From the NCBI GenBank assembly GCA_049680625.1, contig JBAUID010000249.1, forward strand, positions 1 through 33,254: a stretch of DNA of 33,254 nucleotides, written 5' to 3'. Origin of the DNA: JAUIAI01 sp049680625. Lineage in GTDB: Bacteria; Pseudomonadota; Gammaproteobacteria; Burkholderiales; Burkholderiaceae_E. A program made the translations under genes and the position numbers. The notes under the pieces were generated by a model. It did no database searches, was not told where the DNA came from, and worked only from the letters and a program-made list of their open reading frames with translations. Position 1 is the first letter of the stretch, and every line of letters starts with the position of its first letter. Shown piece by piece: positions 1 through 9,033 of this stretch.

Positions 1-987
1 AATGAGTCCGATTGCATCATAGTGGCAACCATTGCTTTTGGTATGGGTATCGACAAACCCGACGTGCGCTTTGTTGCTCACCTCGATTTACCAAAAAGCA
101 TTGAAGGCTATTACCAGGAAACCGGGCGCGCTGGACGAGACGGACAGGCGGCCAATGCGTGGATGGTTTACGGATTGCAAGACGTTGTTCAACAACGCCG
201 GATGATCGACGAATCCGACGCCGGGGAAGATTACAAGCGGGTGTCCGCGGCCAAACTCAATGCCATGCTTGGCCTGTGTGAGACCGTCGAATGCCGCCGC
301 GCCCGTTTACTCGACTATTTTGGTCAGTCACAAGGTGCCGGCTGGCAATGCCGCAACTGTGATACCTGTCTGAATCCGCCCGACACCATCGACGGCACAG
401 AATTCATGCAGAAACTTTTATCAGCTATTTACCGAACCGGGCAGAGGTTCGGCGGCCAGTACGTTATCGACGTATTGCGCGGATCCGGCAATGAACGCAT
501 CGAACGATTCGGACACAAAGACCTTTCGGTATTTGGCATCGGCGCCCAGACCAGCCTGCAGGACTGGCGGGCCTACCTGCGCCAGGCGATCGCCAGCGGC
601 CTGGTAGCAGTTGATCATCAACATTTTGGCAGCCTGAAATTAACCGACAGTGCACGTCCGGTTCTTAAAGGAGAACAAATGGTTCGCTTACGCCCGGCGG
701 CCAAAGCGAGCGCAAGTAAATCGAGGTCAAGTCGCACAAAATCTGATTTGTCGTCACTGGACGCTGATGCCAACGCCCGATTCGAACGTCTGCGACAATG
801 GCGAAGTGCCGCGGCTAAGGCCCGCGGGGTACCACCCTATGTCATATTCCATGACAGCACGCTGATGGCAGTTGCCCAGGCCAACGTCTCAACAACAGAG
901 CAATTACACGGCATCAGCGGCATTGGTGACAAGAAACTGGCCGACTGGGGAGAGTCCCTGGTGCAGGCCAGCCAGCAAACCGAATAA
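1..987 (+). CDS. recQ: ATP-dependent DNA helicase RecQ, C-terminal part (5' end outside window)
   Basis: The reading frame is open from the first base, so this is the 3' part of a longer gene. About 328 residues are visible; full RecQ proteins have about 600 or more. RecQ is a 3'-5' DNA helicase used in recombination and replication-fork repair. The sequence begins inside the second helicase lobe (VATIAFGMGIDKPDVRF) and continues into helicase motif VI (QETGRAGRDG). It then has the RQC zinc site with cysteines in a C...C-x2-C-x2-C arrangement (ETVECRRARLLDYFG, then CRNCDTC), a winged-helix region, and a C-terminal HRDC domain ending in a helix-hairpin-helix-like GISGIGDKKLADWG. The GTG at 22 lies inside the conserved helicase core and is not the true start. 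Identification is firm. Confidence 0.95.
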   Translation, partial: NESDCIIVATIAFGMGIDKPDVRFVAHLDLPKSIEGYYQETGRAGRDGQAANAWMVYGLQDVVQQRRMIDESDAGEDYKRVSAAKLNAMLGLCETVECRRARLLDYFGQSQGAGWQCRNCDTCLNPPDTIDGTEFMQKLLSAIYRTGQRFGGQYVIDVLRGSGNERIERFGHKDLSVFGIGAQTSLQDWRAYLRQAIASGLVAVDHQHFGSLKLTDSARPVLKGEQMVRLRPAAKASASKSRSSRTKSDLSSLDADANARFERLRQWRSAAAKARGVPPYVIFHDSTLMAVAQANVSTTEQLHGISGIGDKKLADWGESLVQASQQTE

Positions 988-1030
988 ACCGCGAAACCAG
1001 TTGAGCGTTTCACCCGACAAAGAGGACAGC

Positions 1031-1873
1031 ATGCGGATTGAACCCAGTGGGCAAACAAGTGGTGCCCTGATCCATGATCTTGATCTGAGAAAAACACTCA
1101 GCGCCGAACAACACCAGGAGATCCGGAAAGTCTGGCTGCAATACCAGGTTGTTGGTATCACCGGCCAAAGCGCATCAATAAGCGATATCGAGCGATTCGC
1201 TGCCGGGGTTGGCCCATTTGGTGAAGACCCGTTTATTGCCGCGATTCCCGGCCATGATCACGTGATCGAAGTGCGCCGTGACCCGAATGAAAAAGCAGCA
1301 ATATTCGCCGGCAACTGGCACTCCGACTGGAGCTTCCTGGCTTCGCCACCGGCAGCTACTTTACTGTACGGCGAGGTCATTCCCCCCATTGGTGGTGACA
1401 CCTTGTTTGCCAATTTGTATGCCGCCTATGAAGCCCTGCCAGACAGGCTTCGCGCCCAGGCTGACGCGGCCATTGCCGTGCATTCAGCTAAACGCAGTTA
1501 TTCCAACGAAGGGCGCTACAGCAAGAAAAACGATCAGGGCCGGTCAATGGATATCCGATCGAACGATTCTGCCCTGGCGACCCAGACCCATCCGCTGGTA
1601 CGTACCCACCCGGAAACCGGACGCAAGTGTTTATTTGCTTCCCCGGCTTATACCTTGAAAATTGACAATATGCCCGAAGACGAAGGTAACGGTTTACTGG
1701 CCGAGTTGTTCGAACATATGGACAAACCCGAATTCACATACCGTCACGAATGGCGACAAGGCATGCTGACCATCTGGGACAACCGCTGCCTGAATCACAA
1801 GGCTACCGGTGGCTTCGAAGGTCATCAACGATTGCTGTACCGGATCACCGTTGGTGAACAACTCGCCGCATAA
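1031..1873 (+). CDS. TauD/TfdA-family Fe(II)/2-oxoglutarate dioxygenase
   Basis: The 280-residue protein has the length and motifs of the TauD/TfdA family. These enzymes use Fe(II), 2-oxoglutarate and O2 to hydroxylate small substrates, often releasing sulfite or another group. The iron-binding HxD is seen in NWHSDWSF (around residue 97). The distal histidine lies in WDNRCLNHKATGG and the 2-oxoglutarate-binding arginine in QRLLYRITVG near the C-terminus. The frame is open further upstream, but the ATG at 1031 is chosen because GAGGA sits just before it and homology begins there. It follows recQ by 43 bases and could share its transcript. The substrate cannot be read from the sequence; taurine itself is only one possibility, and no sulfonate transporter is nearby. 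Confidence 0.85.
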   Translation: MRIEPSGQTSGALIHDLDLRKTLSAEQHQEIRKVWLQYQVVGITGQSASISDIERFAAGVGPFGEDPFIAAIPGHDHVIEVRRDPNEKAAIFAGNWHSDWSFLASPPAATLLYGEVIPPIGGDTLFANLYAAYEALPDRLRAQADAAIAVHSAKRSYSNEGRYSKKNDQGRSMDIRSNDSALATQTHPLVRTHPETGRKCLFASPAYTLKIDNMPEDEGNGLLAELFEHMDKPEFTYRHEWRQGMLTIWDNRCLNHKATGGFEGHQRLLYRITVGEQLAA

Positions 1874-1904
1874 GCACGCGTTAAATTTCGAGAGTCAACA
1901 ACAT

Positions 1905-2541
1905 ATGCAACCCGCGCTCACCATGATCGGCCTCGGAAAAATGGGCGGCACGCAACATTCACTTTGTCGATTGTGGCGTTTCCGGCGGCGTCTGGGGGCT
2001 GGAGAACGGCTACTGCCTGATGGTCGGCGGAGACCGCTCAGCGATTACCGATCTGACCCCTGTGATGCAGGCCCTTGCCGTGGGTACTTATGATGCCAAC
2101 GACGGTTGGTTAAATTGTGGCAACAGCGGCTCGGGACATTTCACCAAAATGATTCATAACGGCATCGAATACGGAATGATGCAGGCATTTGCGGAGGGTT
2201 TTGCATTACTGGACGGCCGAAAAGATCTCGACCTTGACCTGAGCGCCATCGCCCAATTGTGGCGCCACGGTAGTGTCGTGCGATCCTGGTTACTCGATCT
2301 GACTGCCGAAGCACTGAGCCAGCCAGGGAATATCAACAGCGTCGGCCCGGTGGTAGCAGACTCTGGCGAAGGACGCTGGACAGTGGATGAAGCCGTGCGT
2401 CAGGGTGTGCCAGCGCCGGTTATTGCCGCCGCTTTGATGAGCCGTTTCGATTCCCAGGGCAAAGCTGACACCACCAACCAGTTGTTATCGCTGATGCGGC
2501 GAGGTTTTGGTGGTCATGCGACCGTAGACCCGACAACCTGA
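1905..2541 (+). pseudogene. gnd: 6-phosphogluconate dehydrogenase (decarboxylating, GndA-like) with internal deletion and frameshift
   Basis: The gene starts normally at ATG 1905 with MQPALTMIGLGKMGG, the NADP-binding glycine motif of the 6-phosphogluconate dehydrogenase family. At about 1944-1956 it jumps, in a different frame (+1), to NIHFVDCGVSGGVWGLENGY. In intact relatives that segment lies roughly 105 residues further on. The rest is well preserved to the stop at 2541: GHFTKMIHNGIEYGMMQ (catalytic and substrate region), then WRHGSVVRSWLLDLT, DSGEGRWTVDEAV and a normal C-terminus. Most of the Rossmann domain is missing, so no working enzyme is expected. Strong conservation of the remainder implies a recent event, or an assembly collapse at this point. 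The enzyme would convert 6-phosphogluconate to ribulose 5-phosphate. Confidence 0.85.
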
Positions 2542-2580
2542 AAGTCTGTGTAATCCCGTTGAAATCCGGAACACTGCGCT

Positions 2581-2994
2581 CTAGCGACCTGGCAATTTAA
2601 CGGTCACTGTTTCACCCGATTCGCCGGATGGTTTCATTCGAGCCCGGACGACAACCCGGTCGATACCAGCGTCTATCTCGATAGCATCGGAAGAGCGCGT
2701 AAACGGCTGCTCTGATTCATGCGGGTGATGCAAAATGCGCGTTCCCAGCAACTGCCCGTCCGGGGACAATATTTCAAAACGATCACAGTAATAATCCCAG
2801 CCTTTGTCATTTGACCGCACAGTTACATCGAACCGAAACTGTTTACCGGCGCTACTGACCACCGCTTTTAATACGTCAGCTTCTCCGGCCTGCGCGATAC
2901 CGGCAACGGCGAACAATCCGAGCGCGCTGCAAATCAATGGCATCAAAATCAGGGGTTTTACACGATTGATTATCTGTAGCATTGAATTAGTCAT
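2581..2994 (-). CDS. small exported protein of unknown function
   Basis: The 137-residue protein begins with a basic and then hydrophobic leader ending AGIAQA (cleavage expected after residue 36), a Sec signal peptide. The mature part of about 100 residues is hydrophilic. It contains FDVTVRSNDKGWDYYCDRFEIL, then LGTRILHHPHESEQPF and IDRVVVRARMKPSG, a pattern suggesting a small beta-sandwich. I recognise it only as a conserved proteobacterial periplasmic family without assigned function. It lies 17 bases after tamB on the same strand and may be the last gene of the purM-tamA-tamB transcript. A role near the envelope is therefore possible but unproven. A second in-frame ATG lies four codons inside. 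It converges with the broken gnd gene. Confidence 0.75.
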   Translation of the reverse strand: MTNSMLQIINRVKPLILMPLICSALGLFAVAGIAQAGEADVLKAVVSSAGKQFRFDVTVRSNDKGWDYYCDRFEILSPDGQLLGTRILHHPHESEQPFTRSSDAIEIDAGIDRVVVRARMKPSGESGETVTVKLPGR

Positions 2995-3011
2995 TCGGAG
3001 TACCTAACCTG

Positions 3012-6000
3012 CTAGTCAAAAGAAAAATAGTAAATCAAGTCAAGTGCACTTTCACTGCCGGTTTGGGCGCGCAACGACAAACGATTACTGATTTCATACT
3101 GAATTCGTAGCAGGTTCCAGACACCTTCGAGGCCTTTCTCATAACTGACCGACAATCGCTTGGACAGCTTTTTACCAAGGGTAAACACTTTCTCATTAGC
3201 CTGCACCGAACTGGCGGCAGTCGAGCCGGGCAATCCGGTTGGCGACCCGGCATCGGTCACCCCTTGTGTCTGGCTGGTATCGGACGCGTATCCAAAACCA
3301 ACATCTACGCCAATTTTGTCCACCAGCCCGCCACTGGACAAACTGCCATCTTCATTTCCCAGGAATGCCGCCGCTGCTTGCTTCAAAGCGAGCGACTGAG
3401 CACCGGCTTGGGCACTTTCCAGCGGCGTGCCTAACACAATCCATGACAGGGTTTCTGCATCCGACAGGGGCGGAGTTGAGGTCAGCTGCACCCGCGGCGA
3501 CAATGCCGTACCGCCCAGAGCGACCCCCGCTTTAACCGGCAAGTCAGGACGAATCGCAACAATATCAAGTAGTGGGTTATCCATAGCCCCGGTGAACCTG
3601 ACTGCCCCGCGTTCGATTTTCAGTTCCTGGTTATAAGCAAAGTAGGATCCGTCTTCAATCTTAACCTCACCCGACACCCTGGGTGAATCGGGCAGTTCAC
3701 CATGCAGCAATAGTTGACCGGTCAATCGGGCGTTGACACCACCACCGGCAATCCGCAGTTTTTTACCAAGGTCAATTTTCAATTGGGTCTTGATTTTTGG
3801 TGACTCGCCGGCTGACTCACCCGGCGGTTTTGGTTGTGGCTTCGCTACCTTTGCCGCTTCAGCCGAGTCCTGCACATCGGTAACAACAACATCAGACGGT
3901 AGTGACGGTGCCCCGGAGCCAGCGATCTCGATTAGCCCTTCATCCGCATTCAGGTTCCCGGACCAGTCCAGGCCGCTGCGCGAACTACTCAACGAGGACT
4001 CACCCGACAAGACAATTCGCTGTCCCGGCCCCAGCGGTACAGCGGCCCGATCCGACGTTAAGGTGAATCGACCATCCAGTGGCAGCACGCCAGCCGGTAA
4101 CTTCGTGGACGCATCGAGCAAACGCGCCTGCCCGGCGAGCGTTACCGTCCCGTCGCCGGTTTTGAGGTTTAATTCTTGCAGCGTAATCACGTCATCAGCA
4201 AAACTCGCGTCCAGGGTGCCACCACTAAATCGCCATCCCAACGCGGGTTGAAACAGGCTCAGCGCGGAGCCAGTCAGGCGCGCATCCCACAGAGGTTTGC
4301 GCAGCGTACCTGCCACCTTGCCACGCATTCGGATCTGCCCGTCAACCACCCAGTCGGAACCCGTGAATTGCCGGCTAAAAGCCAACGACGGCAAACTCAG
4401 ATCCAATTCACCCCGTAACTGGCCACGATCAATGCGGACATCGGCCTGATTTTCTCCGGTCAAACCAAAGCCGGGGGTTTTACTGCCAGCAGATTTTTGT
4501 TCAGTCAGGGCTAATTGCAATCGGCCAGTAACATCGTCAACATCACGACCCGCTAATGAAAATTCGCCGCCAAGACGTAAACCCTGCATCTGCGGTGGCA
4601 ACTCTTTAGCCCCGGCAATTGTCGCCATCGCACCAACCGGCAGTTGACTCATGCGACCGCTCAGGTTGAATAACTCTTCGCCGGTGCCAGCTGCCCAGTG
4701 CAGTGCGAGTCGTTTCAGTTCAGCACGGCCGTCCAACACTACAAAATCGACCTTACTCAGTTCAGCGCGCTCGCCAGTAACCAGCAAGCCAGCCGGTGAT
4801 GAAAGTCGTCCACTGACCTTGCCGCGCGTGTTGAGCTCGGCAATCTGCCCTTGCCACACCATTGGTGCTTCCAGATTTACCCCACCCCGAGCCAGCATGC
4901 CTACGGATTGTCCGTCGTAAGTCGCTGCGAGACTGATATCGTGCTGCGAGGCCAGGCCGTTTACTTTGAGCGCAACATCATCCAACTGCCGACCCGGCAT
5001 CGTGATCTCGCGCGCATTGACCGAAACATTCACCGCAGTATCGGCGGTCACCGCCGCGGCCAACGGCATGTTCGCTTCGACCGACAGATTGGCCAACCGG
5101 TAAACAGTTTTTTTGTCCTCGGCCCATTGCATCCGGTCTCCGGAAAGCTTGAGCTGCGCATTTAAATTGTTTATTTTCCCGCCTAACTCACCTTTGAAGG
5201 ACAACGAACCACTCAGACGCGGATCAATTAAGCCCGGTGAAGAAAAAAGGCCAGATAGTTGCAGCTTGTCCGCCACCCGACCGAGGTTTCCTTTTGCGCT
5301 GATCACGTTCTGACCCAATCGCATACGAATATCGGTGTTGTGAAGAATGATTGACTCGCCCTCATCGGGCGATGCAATTTGCCCGATAACCCAACCATCA
5401 AATGGATGACCGAGCAGTTTAGAGCGGGACAGTTTCAATGAAATTTTTGCGTCGAGGCGCGGGCTAACCTGGCCATTGACCGACCAGTCTGCATTGATAC
5501 GGCCTTGGCGAAAACGCGCAGGCAGGTTTGTACTTCGGGGGATCCAGTTGTCCGGGTTCACATTTTCGAGGCTGCCACCCATCGCCAGTTCGAAAGGTGC
5601 TTTCAGGCTCGCTCGCCCACTGGCTGTCAACCGACTGGAATTTAATTGCACAAGGGCAGAATCCAGATTGATCGATTCGCCGGACAGCCGCCCACTGGCT
5701 TTTACCTGTGCCCGGCCCCCGCCGGGCAATGTAACGGCCTGGCGCAACGGCCCCTGTGACTGCGACAAATCCAGGGTAAAGAGGTCGCGAGTCAGATCCA
5801 GGATGCCGTTCATTGCAGTGGGTGAAACACCGGCGACAAATTGGGCTGCGTCAATATTGCGAAACTGCAGACCGGCAATAATTACCGGCAATATCGAACC
5901 GGCAATCGAATGCTGCTCATTCAACAAAACCTCTACCATGCCGGCAATTGTTCCTTGCTCGGTTGCGCCTGGAATCTCGAGCTTTAGTGAGCTCAGGGTC

Positions 6001-7199
6001 AGCTTTGTCGGGGTTGAGTCGGTTGTTGCGTCTAATTGAAGGTCTGCGGACAAGTTTCGCAACGGCAAAAGTTTGTCCACCAGTGGCCCGCTCTTGGCAT
6101 TACTCACTGCCAGCGTACCGCGCCAGGCGGCACGCCCGGTTGCGGCATCCGACGAACCTGCCCTGGCAGGAGTTGCGGGAGAACTATTGCTGTCCTTAAC
6201 TTCCTCGATTCTTGGCAATGCCCGCGGGTTCAGCAGATCAAAATCGACATTCAGCGCGGTCTTGGGCAAGGGTGGCTCCAGGCGACCCAGATCGAGCTGC
6301 CGAATCCATCCGGTCACCGAAACAATCGGATTGGGCTCAAGTGGGCGCAATCGGATGTCGACGGACACCGGGGATTGATCAAACTCACCTTTTATTGCGG
6401 TATTCAATCCGTTCAGATTGCCCAGCGCGGCGAGCTTGATCGCAACAGGATGCGCCTGAACTGAACCACGAAAATCTGCACGCATCACGACGGCATTCGG
6501 AGCCTTGTCGTTCAAGGATAAGCGGGTGTCAGTTATCTCACCCCAGGGCAGCTTTGCCTGCAGATCGTGCAAGCTGTATGCGCCGTCTTGATAGCTCAAC
6601 CCAAAGTGAATACTGGTGATTTCAATAGGCTCGTTGTCACTGACCGCATCGCCGGGCCTTTTATCGTCACTTTGCGTTGCCGGCGGCTGGCTTACCGCCG
6701 GGTCAGCCGGTAGATGAATCGCGATGCGCTGCAAATTGAAACGGGTGAGCTCAAACGATACGGGTAGACTAATATCGGCGGGAATTTCGATGGGTGTGGT
6801 TCGGGCGCCCGATTCAGTGTCAGCTGGCGGCAAGCGAACGGTCACATCGGCAATTGTGATTTCGGGAATAACAATTTCCCGTCGCAAAACACTTCGCAAA
6901 GACCAGCGGGTTGCAACACCATTGGCGGACACCTGGGTTTTTCCGTCCGACCAGGCAACACGGTCAAAGGTAATCCCGCGATACAGTCCACCGCGCGCAC
7001 CAATCGCCTGAAAACTGCCTCCGCTGCTGACGATGCTGCGTTCAGCTTTTTCCAGTATAAAAGACAAACCCGATGCTGAACCCAGCCAGACCGCGGCAGC
7101 GATGACAAATACGATGCACAGCAGCACGATACCGCCGAGCGTCAGCAGCCCGGCTTTAATCCAGCCGAACTGTCGCGATATTCGGGTGGGCCGCTTCAA
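3012..7199 (-). CDS. tamB: translocation and assembly module subunit TamB
   Basis: The 1395-residue protein has one N-terminal membrane anchor (about residues 14-38, ending VIAAAVWLGSASG). A very long beta-rich periplasmic region follows, and then the C-terminal TamB (DUF490) domain, recognisable in LPDSPRVSGEVKIEDGSY, AMDNPLLDIVAIRPDLP and LSDAETLSWIVLG. It ends YYFSFD, an aromatic terminus like those of TamB proteins. TamB spans the periplasm and works with TamA in outer-membrane protein insertion and in phospholipid transport to the outer membrane. The start is a TTG at 7199 that overlaps the tamA stop by four bases (TTGA), which suggests translational coupling. No ATG fits better near this point. 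Length is within the usual 1200-1500 range. A Pro/Lys/Glu-rich linker (AKPQPKPPGESAGESPK) precedes the C-terminal domain. Confidence 0.95.
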   Translation of the reverse strand: MKRPTRISRQFGWIKAGLLTLGGIVLLCIVFVIAAAVWLGSASGLSFILEKAERSIVSSGGSFQAIGARGGLYRGITFDRVAWSDGKTQVSANGVATRWSLRSVLRREIVIPEITIADVTVRLPPADTESGARTTPIEIPADISLPVSFELTRFNLQRIAIHLPADPAVSQPPATQSDDKRPGDAVSDNEPIEITSIHFGLSYQDGAYSLHDLQAKLPWGEITDTRLSLNDKAPNAVVMRADFRGSVQAHPVAIKLAALGNLNGLNTAIKGEFDQSPVSVDIRLRPLEPNPIVSVTGWIRQLDLGRLEPPLPKTALNVDFDLLNPRALPRIEEVKDSNSSPATPARAGSSDAATGRAAWRGTLAVSNAKSGPLVDKLLPLRNLSADLQLDATTDSTPTKLTLSSLKLEIPGATEQGTIAGMVEVLLNEQHSIAGSILPVIIAGLQFRNIDAAQFVAGVSPTAMNGILDLTRDLFTLDLSQSQGPLRQAVTLPGGGRAQVKASGRLSGESINLDSALVQLNSSRLTASGRASLKAPFELAMGGSLENVNPDNWIPRSTNLPARFRQGRINADWSVNGQVSPRLDAKISLKLSRSKLLGHPFDGWVIGQIASPDEGESIILHNTDIRMRLGQNVISAKGNLGRVADKLQLSGLFSSPGLIDPRLSGSLSFKGELGGKINNLNAQLKLSGDRMQWAEDKKTVYRLANLSVEANMPLAAAVTADTAVNVSVNAREITMPGRQLDDVALKVNGLASQHDISLAATYDGQSVGMLARGGVNLEAPMVWQGQIAELNTRGKVSGRLSSPAGLLVTGERAELSKVDFVVLDGRAELKRLALHWAAGTGEELFNLSGRMSQLPVGAMATIAGAKELPPQMQGLRLGGEFSLAGRDVDDVTGRLQLALTEQKSAGSKTPGFGLTGENQADVRIDRGQLRGELDLSLPSLAFSRQFTGSDWVVDGQIRMRGKVAGTLRKPLWDARLTGSALSLFQPALGWRFSGGTLDASFADDVITLQELNLKTGDGTVTLAGQARLLDASTKLPAGVLPLDGRFTLTSDRAAVPLGPGQRIVLSGESSLSSSRSGLDWSGNLNADEGLIEIAGSGAPSLPSDVVVTDVQDSAEAAKVAKPQPKPPGESAGESPKIKTQLKIDLGKKLRIAGGGVNARLTGQLLLHGELPDSPRVSGEVKIEDGSYFAYNQELKIERGAVRFTGAMDNPLLDIVAIRPDLPVKAGVALGGTALSPRVQLTSTPPLSDAETLSWIVLGTPLESAQAGAQSLALKQAAAAFLGNEDGSLSSGGLVDKIGVDVGFGYASDTSQTQGVTDAGSPTGLPGSTAASSVQANEKVFTLGKKLSKRLSVSYEKGLEGVWNLLRIQYEISNRLSLRAQTGSESALDLIYYFSFD

Positions 7200-9016
7200 A
7201 ATGAGTACCCAACCGAAAAATGTGCTCGCCAGCGGTGAATAGCCCGTCCATACGCAACATCAAGGTTAATTGGTCCAACCGGCGTGCGTACCCTGACACC
7301 CAGGCCGTATCCAAATTTCAGGCTCAAACCAGACGACTCATCTGCCGCATCACCAACGTCAACAAAAGCCGCTAAAGAATACAAATCGCTCATCCGATGC
7401 TGATACTCAAGGCTACCAACGGCCAGATAACGTCCCCCGATGACTGAACCGGCTTCATCCACTCCCAGCGACAGGTAGCTGTAGCCACGTACAGTACGCG
7501 CTCCCCCTGTACGAAACAGATTTTCGGTTGGAATCGCCCTGGGGTCACTAGTGTTAACAACACCGACTTCAGCCAGTGCCACAAACCGTCCGTTACGCCA
7601 GAGAGACCCGGCGGGCAAAGGAAAGAAGCGCATTGCCCGGGTATGAATACGGATAAAAGTCTCGTCCGTTGCCAGACCTTTTCTAGCCCCCGATAGCTGC
7701 GCACTAATCGTGTACCCGCGAGACGGATCAATTGCCGAGTCAAGCCGGCGCAGGTTCCAGGAATATCCAAGTACCAGGGCGCGTTGCGAAGTCGACTGGC
7801 CGGACGGCACCAGACGCTGGCGCTCAACCTGATACTGCAGTGAAGTAAACCACTCAATCTCGCCTAATCGGCGACCCCGGCCAAAATAGGTATTACTCGC
7901 GTTTGTAATCTGACCCGCAACGTTTTCGCGCTCCAGGCGGCCCCCAACTCCCCAGAAATGATTGGTATCACTGAGTGGCGATCTCAGATTCACAAATCCG
8001 CGCCGCACGGTGTTCGACGCCACCAGTGCCGACTGCATCTGCCAGCTTTTGCCGAACACGTCTCGATGCTCCAGTCCAAGCTGGCCTCGAACGCCTTCGT
8101 CGGTCGAATATCCCAGGCCAACAACCAGTCGCTTGGACTGAAGTTCAGTCACTTTAACGGCCAGATCTACCGATTCGGCCGTCGGGTCGTTTTCGAATTC
8201 CTCAAGTACCGGGGTGATGCTGACATCGCTGAAATAACCAGCCGCCCTCACCCGGTTTTGAAAATTCACCAATGCGTCGAGCGTATACGGATCGCCTTTC
8301 TTAAAACCCTTAAGGTTACGAATAACGTGGTCGTCATATCGTTTGAGCCCGGTAATCCGGACATCGCCAAAAGTGATACGCGGTCCACTATCAATGATCA
8401 ACACCACCGACGCCGCAGTCAGTGGCCGATTAATCGTCGCCTGGCTCTTAACAATTCGCGCGCGCAGATATCCCTCCTGATTCAGGGTTTCAACAATTGC
8501 ACGTTTGCTCGACTGCCACAGGCCGCTATCAAAGAACGCACCTTCCGGCAGTCGCCAGCGGGCCAGTGCAAACGCTTTTACTTTTTCGAGCCCCTCATCC
8601 GGCCCGCGAACTGTCAGATCAACCTTGTTCACGGTGGTGCGGGGCCCGGCGCTGACCACCAGCCGTACTCCCCCACCATCCTCAGTGGTTTCTGACGAGC
8701 CATTAAAGTAGCCCTGGGACTGCAGGATTAACTGAACCTCGGACTTCAAACGGGCAACCAGGCCTGAGAACTGATCTACGTCATAGTCTTTACGCCGCTG
8801 CCAGCGACCCAGGTAGGTTTGCTCGCGAATAAGCGGGATGAGATTGGGCGGCGCCTCAATATCGAAGGTAAAGTTGGTCTTGCCATTAAAAACCTCACCG
8901 GCAACTTTCTTGACCGTTTCGTCGACTTGTTGCTTGCGCTCTTGCTCGTTAATCGTCGAGCAAGCACCCAGCAACGCGACCAGGACAAACCCGGCAATAC
9001 AGGCAAGCTTGCGCAT
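7196..9016 (-). CDS. tamA: outer-membrane assembly protein TamA (Omp85 family), with a lipoprotein-type signal
   Basis: The 606-residue Omp85-family protein has N-terminal POTRA domains (about residues 40-270, including YLGRWQRRKDYDVDQF and RARIVKSQATINRPL). A 16-strand beta-barrel follows, with the signature GGARTVRGYSYLSLG (VRGY in the loop-6 motif) and the terminal IHRWRAHFSVGYSF. TamA pairs with TamB in the translocation and assembly module. The signal sequence MRKLACIAGFVLVALLGACS contains a lipobox-like L-G-A-C with cysteine 19, unusual for TamA, which normally carries an ordinary Sec signal. Serine at +2 would predict outer-membrane sorting. The gene starts 17 bases after purM on the same strand and overlaps tamB by four bases. 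Confidence 0.94.
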   Translation of the reverse strand: MRKLACIAGFVLVALLGACSTINEQERKQQVDETVKKVAGEVFNGKTNFTFDIEAPPNLIPLIREQTYLGRWQRRKDYDVDQFSGLVARLKSEVQLILQSQGYFNGSSETTEDGGGVRLVVSAGPRTTVNKVDLTVRGPDEGLEKVKAFALARWRLPEGAFFDSGLWQSSKRAIVETLNQEGYLRARIVKSQATINRPLTAASVVLIIDSGPRITFGDVRITGLKRYDDHVIRNLKGFKKGDPYTLDALVNFQNRVRAAGYFSDVSITPVLEEFENDPTAESVDLAVKVTELQSKRLVVGLGYSTDEGVRGQLGLEHRDVFGKSWQMQSALVASNTVRRGFVNLRSPLSDTNHFWGVGGRLERENVAGQITNASNTYFGRGRRLGEIEWFTSLQYQVERQRLVPSGQSTSQRALVLGYSWNLRRLDSAIDPSRGYTISAQLSGARKGLATDETFIRIHTRAMRFFPLPAGSLWRNGRFVALAEVGVVNTSDPRAIPTENLFRTGGARTVRGYSYLSLGVDEAGSVIGGRYLAVGSLEYQHRMSDLYSLAAFVDVGDAADESSGLSLKFGYGLGVRVRTPVGPINLDVAYGRAIHRWRAHFSVGYSF

Positions 9017-9033
9017 GGGTTCAAGGCCGATAA

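Noticed and set aside
7958..8695. 245-codon open frame on the + strand opposite tamA
   Set aside because: Antisense shadow of a clear Omp85 gene, with no signal, domain or ribosome site of its own.
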